Positions 1-9,400 of a stretch of 64,000 nt of DNA are shown here, one piece after another. The DNA comes from Deltaproteobacteria bacterium (GTDB taxonomy: Bacteria > Myxococcota > Kuafuiibacteriia > Kuafuiibacteriales > Kuafuiibacteriaceae), in assembly GCA_016703535.1 (NCBI GenBank), contig JADJBV010000001.1, forward strand, positions 1,054,001 to 1,118,000, in the 5' to 3' direction. Numbering within the stretch: the stretch's first letter is position 1; each line of letters starts with the position of its first letter. The translations under genes were made by a program, and so were the position numbers. Under the pieces are notes generated by a model. The model had not been told where the DNA came from and made no database searches. It was given only the letters and a program-made list of their open reading frames with translations.

Positions 1-690
1 GTGAACTCGTGGTGCCGGCGCTGGCGCGCACGGCGGCGGGGCCACTCGCGGATCGCGTTCTTGAGGGGGAGGTGGGAGAATTCGCGGTGCCCGCGCTACC
101 GCGATCTGCGGCGGGGCCACTCGCGTTGCGCGTTCCCGCAGCAGAGGTCGGGGAACTCGCGGTGCCGGCGATGGCGCGTACGGCGGCGGGGCAACTCGCG
201 GGGCGCGTTCTTGAGGGGGAGGTGGGAGAATTCGCGGTGCCGGCGCTACCGCGATCTGCGGCGGGGCCACTCGTGGTGCGCGTTCCCGCAGCAGAGGTCG
301 GGGAACTCGCGGTGCCGGCGCTCGCGCGCACGGCGGCGGGGCAACTCGCGGGGCGCGTTCTTGAGGGGGAGGTAGGAGAATTCGCGGTGCCCGCGCTGCC
401 GCGATCTGGGGCGGGGCAACTCGCGCGGCGCGTTCCCGCAGCAGAGGTCGGGGAACTCGCGGTGCCGGTTATGGCGCGAACGGCAGCGGGGCCACTCGCG
501 GGGCGCGTTCTTGAGGGGGAGGTGGGGGAATTTGCGGTGCCGGCGCTGCCGCGATCTGCGGCGGGGCCACTCGCGGGGCGCGTTGCCGCAGCAGAGGTGG
601 GGGAACTCGCTGTGCCGGCGCTGGCGCGATTTGCGGTTGGGAGGCAATTCGCGGGTCCCGTGCTCGAAAGCGAAGTGCACGTTCAAGGTG
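1..690 (+). repeat. In-frame tandem repeat, 75-bp unit in 150-bp pairs
   Basis: At least eight 75-bp units occur in an ABAB arrangement, so the strongest period is 150 bp. Copies diverge by only a few bases and the last unit degrades around 630-690. The array encodes the 25-residue repeats of the overlapping gene and extends beyond the left edge of the window. Confidence 0.9.
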
Positions 691-2921
691 CGCCGTGGGC
701 GGAGCCTCGAGGCGTGGCGGATTGGGAGCCCGCGAGGCGGCCGCCCGAAGGGGAGATGCGAAGTGAGGTCGCACCGTCGGCAGGTCGTCGCTCAGCCCCC
801 GTGGCACCAGCAGCGCAACGTGCGAGGCCAAATCTCGAAGTCTCGGTGAAAGCCGAACTCGTGCTTTCGGCGGTGCACCGATCCGCGGGGGACGTGCTGG
901 AGGCCGACCGCTTGCTCTCCGAGTTGAGCGCTCGCCTGGGACGAACGCCGGGGCCCGAAGCCGCGGCCTGGGCCGTTGAGGTGTCGGCGCGACGGGCGAG
1001 TGAGGCCTTGGCCGACGGCGATCCCGAACGGGCCGGGGTGATCGTCAACGAGGCGTTCTTGTCCGCGGCGTCGATGACACCGGGCCCGGCTCGGGAGTTC
1101 CAGGTGCGTCGACTCGCCTTCATCGGCGTCGAGGCGGAGCTCGCCGTCACCCGGTCCTCGGATCCTCTGGCTCTGGCCCGGTTGGTCGCCGATACGCCCG
1201 AAGACGCAACGTCGTTGGCGCCGCTCCGATCCCGGATGATGTTGCGCCTGTCAGGGCTTTATGCGGCCCGTGGTGAAGAAGCCGCCGCCGCCGGGATCTT
1301 GGACCGGCTGATCGCCACCGCCGACCCCGAAGTGCGGAGCCAAGCGCTCCTCGGCCGGGGGCTGGCGCGCCTCGATCGCGGGTTGGTGCGGGAAGGGCTG
1401 GGTGATCTGCGGGAGGCGCAAGGGCTCGATCCTGGTGGCCCGGTCGATCGGTTGCTTCGGGCCCATCCGGCGTTGTCAGAGGCCCGGGACCCGGCTGGTC
1501 GGGTGATCATCCGGCGCGACGCGGGGGCGCTGCGGGCCGGGCTGGAGCGGGCCTTCGTGTCGTCCCAAGAGACGCCGAGCTGGCGCAAGATCGGATTGGC
1601 GGCTCTGGGGTTCATGGTGGGCGGACCGTGGGGCGCGGCGGCGGGGCTCGCCCTCGACGGCGGGCTGGCCGTGGCGGTGAACACCGATCGCATCGCCGCG
1701 GCGACCGCAACCGGCGTCTCCGGCGTCAGCCGTGCCGCCTTGACCAACAGCCTCTTCATGTTTGGCGTCGACCTCGCCTCAACGGTGACCGCCGGGATCG
1801 CAGGACAACTTGCACGCACCTCGTTCCGGCTCGGCGCGGCGGTGGTCGCCGAATCCGCGGCCCAATTGGTGCCTCGAGTGGTCGGCGCCAAGGTCGTGGG
1901 CCGGGGTGTCATGGCCTTGGGTGAAGGTGCGGTCGAATCCTTGTTCGGCGAATACACGGCCCGGGCCTCGGTCAGCATCTTGACCGGGACGCCGATGGAG
2001 TGGTCGCCCACCGACGCCCTCCGGAGCAGCATGGCCGGAGGGTTGTTGGGCTTGGTGCGCGCCGGCTCGGTGCCAAGCACCGGCCTCAGGGCCGGCCTCC
2101 ACTACGGCGCCGAGACCACCAGCGCCATCTTCGCCAACGAGCTGGCCGTGCAGTTGATTCGCGGCGCCCGAGGCGAAGCGCCGGTCCCGGACACCGAGGC
2201 CATCCTCACTCAACTCGAGTCCCAAGCCCGCATCGACCTCGGCCTCGGCCTGTCGCGCCGCTTCCTCAGCCCCCTCCAACGCCTGGTCGCCACCGCGGAC
2301 GCCCAAGTGCAAGTTAGGTTGCAGAACGCCGAGGCCAAGTTGCCGCCCATCGACCTCGAGGGCGCCTCACCACTCCTGGTGGGCGCCGGTCCCCTGGCCC
2401 GTGGCGCGCCGTCCGTCTTGCGTGCGGAGCTTCGTCCCTATCCGGTGATGACCGCCCCGCCGATGGAGCGGCGCAGCGTCCAACCCGGCACCCTCACCGT
2501 GACCATGGACGGGCACCGTGCCGAGATCCGCTATGAAGATCCGAGGGACAAACACACGATGTTGGCCGAGCTCCCCGCGGAGGAGATCGCCCGGAGATAT
2601 CGGAAGAAGGACCCGGAGGTGGTAAAGTTCGTCAGAGCCAAGGATGGAGCGAGCCAGCTCGGCCGCGAGGCCTACGAACAATACGCGACCCTCGTACGCC
2701 TTGCCGCCGAACAGGGGGTTGAGTACAAAGGTCACCGGTGGGTAGAGGCGCCCTTCCTCGTAGGAATCGACGCGACCAAGGGGGTCTTGACGCGTTGGCT
2801 ACGATTGGACGGTTCAGGCAACGGGCGTGGGGGTCTGAATGGCGCCCACCTCATACCGTTCGAGCCGAGAAGAGATGACCTCAAGGCCCTGCAGCTTGCG
2901 CGAGGAGCACGTCGTGGATGA
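3..2921 (+). CDS. Large repeat-bearing protein, toxin-like (5' partial)
   Basis: The frame is open to the first base and the first codons continue the repeat, so the gene begins upstream of the window. About the first 220 residues are tandem 25-residue units alternating between two types, one with AVPALARTAAG and one with AVPALPRSAAG, ending in GEF or GEL. A helical, alanine-rich region follows (about residues 290-500), then a glycine-rich hydrophobic stretch (about 520-620) able to insert in or cross a membrane. The last about 130 residues are compositionally different, more charged, with a GGLNGAHLIPFEP segment and a basic end. The next gene starts inside its stop codon region. Repeat stalk, hydrophobic middle, distinct C-terminus and a tightly linked small gene resemble a polymorphic toxin. 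No known toxin family is recognised, so this role is inference. Confidence 0.6.
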   Translation, partial: ELVVPALARTAAGPLADRVLEGEVGEFAVPALPRSAAGPLALRVPAAEVGELAVPAMARTAAGQLAGRVLEGEVGEFAVPALPRSAAGPLVVRVPAAEVGELAVPALARTAAGQLAGRVLEGEVGEFAVPALPRSGAGQLARRVPAAEVGELAVPVMARTAAGPLAGRVLEGEVGEFAVPALPRSAAGPLAGRVAAAEVGELAVPALARFAVGRQFAGPVLESEVHVQGAPWAEPRGVADWEPARRPPEGEMRSEVAPSAGRRSAPVAPAAQRARPNLEVSVKAELVLSAVHRSAGDVLEADRLLSELSARLGRTPGPEAAAWAVEVSARRASEALADGDPERAGVIVNEAFLSAASMTPGPAREFQVRRLAFIGVEAELAVTRSSDPLALARLVADTPEDATSLAPLRSRMMLRLSGLYAARGEEAAAAGILDRLIATADPEVRSQALLGRGLARLDRGLVREGLGDLREAQGLDPGGPVDRLLRAHPALSEARDPAGRVIIRRDAGALRAGLERAFVSSQETPSWRKIGLAALGFMVGGPWGAAAGLALDGGLAVAVNTDRIAAATATGVSGVSRAALTNSLFMFGVDLASTVTAGIAGQLARTSFRLGAAVVAESAAQLVPRVVGAKVVGRGVMALGEGAVESLFGEYTARASVSILTGTPMEWSPTDALRSSMAGGLLGLVRAGSVPSTGLRAGLHYGAETTSAIFANELAVQLIRGARGEAPVPDTEAILTQLESQARIDLGLGLSRRFLSPLQRLVATADAQVQVRLQNAEAKLPPIDLEGASPLLVGAGPLARGAPSVLRAELRPYPVMTAPPMERRSVQPGTLTVTMDGHRAEIRYEDPRDKHTMLAELPAEEIARRYRKKDPEVVKFVRAKDGASQLGREAYEQYATLVRLAAEQGVEYKGHRWVEAPFLVGIDATKGVLTRWLRLDGSGNGRGGLNGAHLIPFEPRRDDLKALQLARGARRG

Positions 2922-3555
2922 CAAGATCTTCGAAGGCCTGGTCGCTCAGACTAAGGGGCCCGATGTCGATTTGCAGTATGCCGCGTGGGATAAACTCGCG
3001 GAGTCGTTTGCGCCTCGCGCACTTGATCACGTCCTCAGCAGCGTTGCCGAAGACCGAGACGCCATGGTCGAGCTGTTGGCGGGCTTCGAAGACATCTTCA
3101 TCCAGTCCGCACCCCGATCGATCGGCCCTCTACTCGCCTATTTTGAAACCGGTGATCCCACGTCGGCCGCGATGTCCTTGGTGGCAAGAAGCCTTGGCGA
3201 GATCGCATACCACGCGGGAGAGCATCAAGACCCGCGGATCCTTCCCGCGACGGTCCAGGCGATCGAACGCTGGCGCACGACCTCCATCGAATCGATCGAG
3301 TGCTTCCTCATCACCCTGAAGAACAGCATGTTCGTGCGCCCGACCCGCCCGCACCTCGACCCGCTGCTCCTCTCCCTCACCGAACAAGCCCTCGCCGAAG
3401 GCCGCGAAGCCGGCACCTTCCTGATCGACATCATGAACCGCAACCAGACCCCCGGCCTTCAGGCCCTGGCCCGGCAGCTCATGCAGCGCTTTGGCAGCAA
3501 ATCGAAGAACCTCTGGATCTCGAGCATCCGCAACGCCAACCCGCCCATCCTGTGA
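2914..3555 (+). CDS. Alpha-helical-repeat protein, candidate immunity partner
   Basis: A 213-residue acidic, helical protein with no signal peptide or membrane segment. The helix-pair spacing (ALDHVLSSVAED, SIGPLLAYFETGD, AAMSLVARSLGEIAY, GLQALARQLMQRFG) looks like HEAT-type repeats. The GTG at 2914 is chosen because GAGGAG ends 7 bases before it and it overlaps the upstream stop by 8 bases, implying translational coupling. Small helical proteins coupled to the end of a large repeat-bearing gene are often antidotes that bind the toxin C-terminus. That role is inferred from position only. Confidence 0.65.
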   Translation: MDDKIFEGLVAQTKGPDVDLQYAAWDKLAESFAPRALDHVLSSVAEDRDAMVELLAGFEDIFIQSAPRSIGPLLAYFETGDPTSAAMSLVARSLGEIAYHAGEHQDPRILPATVQAIERWRTTSIESIECFLITLKNSMFVRPTRPHLDPLLLSLTEQALAEGREAGTFLIDIMNRNQTPGLQALARQLMQRFGSKSKNLWISSIRNANPPIL

Positions 3556-3697
3556 CCAACAAATGGGCTCGCAGCAAAGGGAAGGGCGATCCGTCCTGCA
3601 AGCGGGGCGTGCTGCTTTGGCAGCCCCACCGCCACGAAGTTCAAGAGCTCGTTTGGGTGAGTTCGCAATGCGGAAGCGGGCCCAAGAGGCCCGGCGC

Positions 3698-4999
3698 CTA
3701 CATCCGCCGAAGTTGAATGGCAGGAGAGCGGACCGCCGCTCCGCAAGCTTGGACCTCAGCCTGCAAGTCGTACGCCGCGTCCGAAGAGAGGATCTCCTGC
3801 ATCACGATGGTTTTCTCTCCCACGAACTCGTCGATCGCACCCCCATTGACGAGCAGTGTGACCATCGACGTCGGCTCGAAGCCGTCCCCGCTTACCTTAA
3901 AGAGCACCGAGGTCGTCGGCTCCAGATCAATCACATTGGTGGTCGTCGTGTCCAAGTCGACCAACGGCGACCCATCCTCCGCGGTGGCCTCCAAGGTGAC
4001 CGTCGGTGCCTCGCAAGCGGTCCCAACCGTGCACGTCAGGTCCGAGCGCACGCTCTCGATAGTCAGCGTTTCTTCATTGGCTAGAAACCTGGAGCCCGCG
4101 TTGCCCGTGCAACTCCAAGACACAGGCTGACCACCCACATCCGCCTCGAGCCTGAGCTTGCTGCCGCCCGGGATCTGAAACGCGTCCTCCGTTAGGGCGA
4201 CTTGTGCCTGTCCGTCGACCGAGTACCTGACTGGACCGGCGAAGTTGGATCGCCTGATCACGACGGCCGCCCTGGAGGACACTACGCAGTCGATGTTGGC
4301 CACCGCCGCATCGCCCCTGAAAGTCAGTCCGGTCGGCGTCACCTCGGCGAAGCACCTGCCATCTACCGCCCAGGGCTCCGACGTCGAAAGCGGGATGGAT
4401 GAGGAGGGAGCAACGACTCCTCCACACGCTTGGCCGGCAGTGTCGAATGCGCACAACATGCGGGCCACACCAGTAACCGTCCCAGGCGTGAAGGTCGGGC
4501 CCTTCGATTTGAGCGAGACCGCGGTTCCCTTCGAGGGACCGACAAGGAGCATCAGCGTGCCGCTGCCCGAGTTTTCATGGTCGGTTTTCCCGTAGGTTGT
4601 CTCGACGACGCGGAACTCCCGCGCACAAAAGGTTAACCCTGCACCGAACATGAGGTAGTAGGCGCGGTCTCGCGGATCCTGGGATTCGACTGAGTTTACA
4701 CCCTCCGCGCCGAATTCCGCTCCCTCTGGAACCGTCCACCACGACATGATGCTCTCGGCATTTGTCTCGTCGCCCTTCAGGCAGGGATTGCTGATCTTGA
4801 CGACATCCTGAGGGGCAGGTTGGCAAGCCCCCCCCAAACCGCCCAGATCAACAAATAGGCTCGGACAATCAAGCCGAGCCTTGGTGGGTGGAATTGCGAC
4901 GAAACCATCGCCGCGTTTTTCTGGGGGGCAGGCAGCTAGAAGGAGTGGCCACAACACTACCGTTCGCCGTCCGATTTGGCGGAATGTTTGTAATGGCAT
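3698..4999 (-). CDS. Secreted lipoprotein, unknown function
   Basis: A 433-residue protein that begins with a lipoprotein signal: a basic n-region, a hydrophobic core VVLWPLLLA and a lipobox LLAAC at about residues 18-22. The ATG at 4999 is preferred over the longer frame because AGGAGG lies 9 bases upstream and the signal peptide then sits at the true N-terminus. The mature part is rich in beta-type, Thr/Val-rich sequence with several scattered cysteines, suggesting extracellular beta-sandwich domains. No catalytic motif is seen. It is the first of a run of minus-strand lipoprotein genes and is separated by 67 bases from the next, unrelated one. Confidence 0.7.
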   Translation of the reverse strand: MPLQTFRQIGRRTVVLWPLLLAACPPEKRGDGFVAIPPTKARLDCPSLFVDLGGLGGACQPAPQDVVKISNPCLKGDETNAESIMSWWTVPEGAEFGAEGVNSVESQDPRDRAYYLMFGAGLTFCAREFRVVETTYGKTDHENSGSGTLMLLVGPSKGTAVSLKSKGPTFTPGTVTGVARMLCAFDTAGQACGGVVAPSSSIPLSTSEPWAVDGRCFAEVTPTGLTFRGDAAVANIDCVVSSRAAVVIRRSNFAGPVRYSVDGQAQVALTEDAFQIPGGSKLRLEADVGGQPVSWSCTGNAGSRFLANEETLTIESVRSDLTCTVGTACEAPTVTLEATAEDGSPLVDLDTTTTNVIDLEPTTSVLFKVSGDGFEPTSMVTLLVNGGAIDEFVGEKTIVMQEILSSDAAYDLQAEVQACGAAVRSPAIQLRRM

Positions 5000-5066
5000 G
5001 CTTGAAAACCTCCTAAGCACGAACCGATCCATCCGCTATTGCATGCTGACTCTACTTGCCCTCGCG

Positions 5067-6434
5067 CTAACTGGGTCGCTTGAGCCAAAGAACGGTGCCG
5101 GCGAGCGCCGCGCGCTCAAGGACGACGAATATGGCTACCTGAGTTAGGCCTACCGCGAGCACCGCGCCATCCGGCCGCCATACTGCCGCCGGACTACAAC
5201 CGGGGACGGCCGGATAGTATGCAACTACTCCGCTCTCAGCCAGAACAACCCCTTCAGCGTCCCCTGCCAAAAGGGCCGGACGGGTCGACCTCCCGGCCGT
5301 GGCAACCCGGGTGTCGTGACCCACTTTTACAACCGTATGGTCCGCTGTCGCGGCCCAGTAAGAGTCCGGCCCGGCTTGCGATACGTTAACGATGTTCGGA
5401 CCCTCGTAGGAAACCGATGCGGTCAAGATCCTCGATGGCGTGACCGCGGGCCCCGCCACCAACCACCGGCCTCTGACGAAAGCGCCGCCCAGACGCCGTG
5501 GTTCAAAGGGCTCATTGTAGAGGCCTGGAACTGACCATTTGCCGCTTTCGTATACGGAGTAGCGGGTTTGCTCAGGCTGATCACCGGGACCAAGAGCGAG
5601 GAGACTGAGGGCGAACCCTTCAGCTACCAGGACTTCGGGTGGGAGCATCGGCGGGAAGGCTGGCCCCGCCGTGATGCTCGTTGGGGCAATCCTGGGTGGA
5701 ACCCGGCCTGGTATAGGGAACTCGACCAATGCCGTCGTGGATGCTCCGGTCGAGCGGAGGAGGGCCAAAAACGTGGACGAGGCGGGGTCGCGAGAACCTG
5801 GCGACAGGGCGGCAAGCCCATGTGGAATGGCTGGGGGGAAATTGATGAACTGGCCGGTCGCTCGAATGGTGTTGCTCGGATCCGGATTTCGTACCCGGCC
5901 CCAGTCTACGCTGATCGTGGTTTTCCCGTCGGTCGCGAAGTAATGCGTTCCGGGATCAGGAAGGACGTACTCGCCGTCCCCTGTATCAACCCTTTCCAGA
6001 CTTGCGGGTGCCGGCAGTCCATCAAACTCGAGACGGGCTAGCACATCCTCGTCGATTTCCTGCAGGCCGAGCGGCGGAGGGACCGCTCTCCCTCCTGGAA
6101 TGGGCGCTTCAGCGCTCGATTTCGGCTCCCTGAGGCTTAGTGGCACTTCGCCTGGCCCGATGCCGTACGACTCGAGCGGGCATGGGAGGACGAGGGTGGT
6201 TGCGGCGCGGACGCTTCCGAAGGACACTGCATTGGGTCCCGCTCCCCCGGAATCCGCGATCGCGACATATCGGCGCTCAGCCGTTTCGTCGGGAAGTTCG
6301 AGGATCAACAGCGTGGAAACGCCTTCAACGGGGAGGTCGACAGCGATTGGCCGGAGGCAAGCTGATGGGAGCCCGAGCACCAACCCGATGAGGGCCGCCT
6401 TGGGGCGGCTGCCTTGGCTGATATGGTTTCGCAC
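5067..6434 (-). CDS. Lipoprotein, tandem family copy 1
   Basis: A 455-residue predicted lipoprotein with hydrophobic core ALIGLVLGL and lipobox PSAC at about residue 26. It starts at GTG next to a GGAGAGGAGGG stretch, with spacing shorter than usual. It is clearly paralogous to the next upstream gene: both have a C-[LI]RP start of the mature protein, then VSTLLILE / ASVLIVLQ, a central PFEP/PFER segment, SYWAA, a YY motif and a conserved VGLT near the C-terminus ending in a hydrophobic strand with WL. The blocky, periodic strand pattern could be a beta-propeller or sandwich. Function is unknown. Confidence 0.7.
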   Translation of the reverse strand: MRNHISQGSRPKAALIGLVLGLPSACLRPIAVDLPVEGVSTLLILELPDETAERRYVAIADSGGAGPNAVSFGSVRAATTLVLPCPLESYGIGPGEVPLSLREPKSSAEAPIPGGRAVPPPLGLQEIDEDVLARLEFDGLPAPASLERVDTGDGEYVLPDPGTHYFATDGKTTISVDWGRVRNPDPSNTIRATGQFINFPPAIPHGLAALSPGSRDPASSTFLALLRSTGASTTALVEFPIPGRVPPRIAPTSITAGPAFPPMLPPEVLVAEGFALSLLALGPGDQPEQTRYSVYESGKWSVPGLYNEPFEPRRLGGAFVRGRWLVAGPAVTPSRILTASVSYEGPNIVNVSQAGPDSYWAATADHTVVKVGHDTRVATAGRSTRPALLAGDAEGVVLAESGVVAYYPAVPGCSPAAVWRPDGAVLAVGLTQVAIFVVLERAALAGTVLWLKRPS

Positions 6435-6723
6435 CCCTCCTCTCCACGGCGGAGGCTAGCCCCCGTTCGCGGCGATCTGCAAGTTTGCTGTTTTCGTCGC
6501 CCCCGAAACGGTTTCGGCCAACGAGCATGAATGGGATGAGGCCCGCTTACACCGTTCGGTGGGCTTTGCCTTATCCGGTCGCTGAGGCTGATGAGGCGCC
6601 TCACCATCCGCAGGAGCCAAAACGCCGCAACGGCCTACGGAAATCGGAATCGCCCGCTCGGTTTCTGGTGTGGGGTTGCTTGACCGCCGGAACCGAATCG
6701 CCCTCCGGCACATCCATCGTGCC
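6435..6723. other. Intergenic gap between lipoprotein copies 1 and 2
   Basis: No gene is supported here. The only structure noticed is a small hairpin near 6503-6517 (CCGAAA, three-base loop, TTTCGG) without a T tract. The region presumably holds the promoter of copy 1. Confidence 0.4.
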
Positions 6724-8049
6724 TCAGCGGCGGTTCAGCCAGATCACCGAACCCCCGGTGGGCTCTTCCACGACGACGAAGACCGCCTGGTCGGTGAGGC
6801 CGACGGCGAGGATGGGCCACTCGGAGATCCATGGGGTTGGGGGTCTGCAGGCGGGGCTGGCTCGGTAGTAGCGGACCGTTTGGCCCTCGGCGACCACCAC
6901 GCTGCTGCCGTCCCCGGCCATGGAGTCAGGGATGCTGGAAGGACCGGCGGTCATGACCACTCGGTCCCGTTCGGTCCTAAAGACGCCGAGATCCGGTGAT
7001 GCAGCCCAGTAGGCGTTGGTGGCCGCTTGGGTGAGGTTGGAGAGGGGTGGGCCGGGGGCGGCGCTGGTGGCGGTGAGGACCATCGACGCCCCGAGAGCGG
7101 GAGCGGCGATGAGCCAGCGATTCTCGAACAGCGCTGCGCCGAAGCGGTGGCGTTCGAAGGGGAGGTCGATGGCGGTGGGGGTGGACCAGGCGCCGTTTTG
7201 GCGGATCGAAACCCGTGTTTGGCGTGGATCGTCCGCGGGTCCGGCGGCCAGCAGGTTCTCGGAGCTGGAGCCGGCGAAGAGGAGCTCGGGCGGAGACTCT
7301 GGCGGGAAGTCGGGGCCGAGGTCGGTGCTGGCAGGCAGTATGAGGAGTGGCAGTGGGGTCGAGAGCGAAAATGAGACCAACGTGGTCGGGGCGGGGAGTT
7401 CCGGTCGGAGCAGCGCCAGGAACCTTGGCGCTTCCGTGCTGGAGCCGCGGATCGAGGTGAGGCCGCTGGGGAACGTGGGGGTCGGGGGTGTAAATCGCGC
7501 GGCGGCTTGGTTGGTGTTCATGGGATGTGGACTGCGCACCGACGCTGAGTCGACGGCGATCGCGGTCCGCCCGTCGGAGGCGAAGTAGTGCGCGGATGGG
7601 AGCGGGAGCTCGTAGGTGCCGTTGCCGATGCTGATCCTGTCGAGGCGGGCTCTCGCTGGCACGTCGACCAGGTCGAGCTGGGCCAGGATCGAGTCTGGCA
7701 CCTCGGGTAGGCTTTGGAGCGCGGGGACGCGCCGGCCTGCTGGGAGAGGTGTGGTGACCAGAGCCTCGTCGGTCCTAAGCGCGAGCGGGTTCTCGCCTGG
7801 CAGCAGCCCGTAGTCGTCCAGCGCGCAGGGCGCGACCAAGGTCGTGGCCGCGACCACGTTGGAGAACGATGGGTCGCTGGGTTCTTGCCCCGATGGGGAC
7901 GCCAACACCGAGTAGCCGTTCGTTCGTTGAAGCACGATCAACACCGAGGCGCCGTCGGTCGGGAGCTGGAAGGTCGTCGGGCGGATGCAGGCCGTCGTGG
8001 TCCACAGGAGCAGAACGGAGAGGATGTTGGACCCGCGCCGTTTTCGCAT
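6724..8049 (-). CDS. Lipoprotein, tandem family copy 2
   Basis: A 441-residue paralogue of the neighbouring copy 1. The N-terminus is a lipoprotein signal (KRRGSNILSVLLLW, then lipobox TTAC at about residue 21). Shared landmarks include HYFASDGRTAIAVD, DLPFERHRFGAALF, a LTATSA segment, AYWAA, YYR and the terminal VGLT. About 290 bases separate it from copy 1, so the two may have separate promoters. The gene is intact. Its closest relative in the window is the IS-split third copy, which shares the LTATSAA and YWA segments almost exactly. Confidence 0.7.
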   Translation of the reverse strand: MRKRRGSNILSVLLLWTTTACIRPTTFQLPTDGASVLIVLQRTNGYSVLASPSGQEPSDPSFSNVVAATTLVAPCALDDYGLLPGENPLALRTDEALVTTPLPAGRRVPALQSLPEVPDSILAQLDLVDVPARARLDRISIGNGTYELPLPSAHYFASDGRTAIAVDSASVRSPHPMNTNQAAARFTPPTPTFPSGLTSIRGSSTEAPRFLALLRPELPAPTTLVSFSLSTPLPLLILPASTDLGPDFPPESPPELLFAGSSSENLLAAGPADDPRQTRVSIRQNGAWSTPTAIDLPFERHRFGAALFENRWLIAAPALGASMVLTATSAAPGPPLSNLTQAATNAYWAASPDLGVFRTERDRVVMTAGPSSIPDSMAGDGSSVVVAEGQTVRYYRASPACRPPTPWISEWPILAVGLTDQAVFVVVEEPTGGSVIWLNRR

Positions 8050-8268
8050 GTCCCCGGCATTGCCTCCGTTTCACCAACCTGCTGGCCAACGCGTTGAAAG
8101 ATGCGCGCGCGAGGGCGAGGTCTTCAAGGTGCAGGCCGTCCAAAGAAGATTAATGCGCCCAGCTCAGTTGCAGCGTAGACCGAAGTCGTCGTGAGGCCAA
8201 CGAGAACTACGGGGGCAGGGGATCTGTAGATGATCGGATGGGCGCAGATTTCGGGCCGGTAGTAGCTA

Positions 8269-9397
8269 GTGCACCGCGACCGAAATAGAGTCAATGCGAC
8301 AGCGGTTTGGCTCAGACATGATGGGCCGACCTGGATTGATCAAGCTGACGGCAAGGAAGCGGGCTGAGTTGGAGGCGACGGTTGCACGGTCGTCCGCGCC
8401 GGCGGGACTTGTCCGGCGGACCCGCGTCGTCCTTCTCAGCGCCGACGGTGAGTCCGGCGTCGAGATCGCCTCTCGGCTCGACCTCACACCCGAAGCCGTC
8501 TCGCGTATTCGTCGGCGATTCCGCGCAGACGGAATCGCTGGGCTGACCGACCGGCCGAAGACGGGCCGCACCGATAACAAGGTCCCGGTCGCGACCGTCG
8601 AGAAGGTGGTGCAGCTCGCGATGGGCCCGCCCCCACCTGGCCGTAGCCGCTGGACGACCCGGCTGCTTGGCAAGGCCGTCGGGCTCAGCAGCAAGTGTAT
8701 CTCGAAGCTGTTGCGCGAGAACGGGCTGAAGCCGCACCTGGTGCGGACGTACAAAGTCAGTCGGGACCCGGAGTTCGCTGCAAAGGTCGAGGACGTGGTC
8801 GGGCTCTACTTGGATCCTCCGACCAACGCCGTAGTGCTCAGCGTCGACGAGAAGACGTCGATCCAGGCTCTCGAACGAACGCAGCTGCCGTTGCCCCTGC
8901 GCACTGGACGCGCGTCGCGACACACGCACGACTACAAGCGCCACGGGGTTTTGGATCTCTTTGCGGCACTCGAGGTCGCCACCGGCAAGGTCACCCACAC
9001 CCTGAGCGAGAGCCACACGGCCGCCGACTTCCTCGCCTTCATGAAGAAGGTCGAGCGTCAGTACCCCGGCCGCGAGCTTCACGTCATCCTGGACAACTCG
9101 TCGACCCATCGCACACCCGACGTCCAAGCTTGGCTCGCGGAGCATCCGCTGATCCGCTTCCACTACACGCCGACGAGCGCCTCCTGGCTTAACCAAGTGG
9201 AGGGCTTCTTCGGCATCCTCGGCAAGCAGTCGCTGAGCGCCACGAACTTCCCGTCCAAGAAGGCGTTGCGCGAGCACGTCGCCGCCTACATGCGCGGCTG
9301 GAATCGGAATCCGACGCCGTTTGCATGGACCAAACCAGCCGACGCCATCATCAAGTCGCGCAAGAGAATGCTTGATCGCATTTCGGCTGCGGTGCAC
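8269..9397 (+). mobile_element. IS630-family insertion sequence
   Basis: An 1129-bp element. The left end reads GTGCACCGCGACCGAAAT and the right end, inverted, GTGCACCGCAGCCGAAAT: 18 bases with two mismatches. Both ends are flanked by TA (8267-8268 and 9398-9399), the target duplication typical of IS630/Tc1-mariner elements. It encodes one DDE transposase filling nearly the whole length. It interrupts the third lipoprotein paralogue in antisense orientation. Confidence 0.9.
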
Positions 9398-9400
9398 TAG
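8294..9400 (+). CDS. IS630-family transposase
   Basis: A 368-residue transposase with an N-terminal helix-turn-helix region (about residues 40-90; VEIASRLDLTPEAVSRIRRR) and a C-terminal RNase H-like catalytic core. The DDE triad is visible as D185 in LSVDEKTSIQ, D267 in HVILDNSSTH and E303 in LNQVEGFFGI. Methionines at residues 9 and 10 are alternative starts and no strong ribosome site separates them. The reading frame runs to the element's right end, where the stop codon TAG is made from the duplicated TA plus the first flanking G. The gene appears intact and potentially active. Confidence 0.92.
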   Translation: MRQRFGSDMMGRPGLIKLTARKRAELEATVARSSAPAGLVRRTRVVLLSADGESGVEIASRLDLTPEAVSRIRRRFRADGIAGLTDRPKTGRTDNKVPVATVEKVVQLAMGPPPPGRSRWTTRLLGKAVGLSSKCISKLLRENGLKPHLVRTYKVSRDPEFAAKVEDVVGLYLDPPTNAVVLSVDEKTSIQALERTQLPLPLRTGRASRHTHDYKRHGVLDLFAALEVATGKVTHTLSESHTAADFLAFMKKVERQYPGRELHVILDNSSTHRTPDVQAWLAEHPLIRFHYTPTSASWLNQVEGFFGILGKQSLSATNFPSKKALREHVAAYMRGWNRNPTPFAWTKPADAIIKSRKRMLDRISAAVH

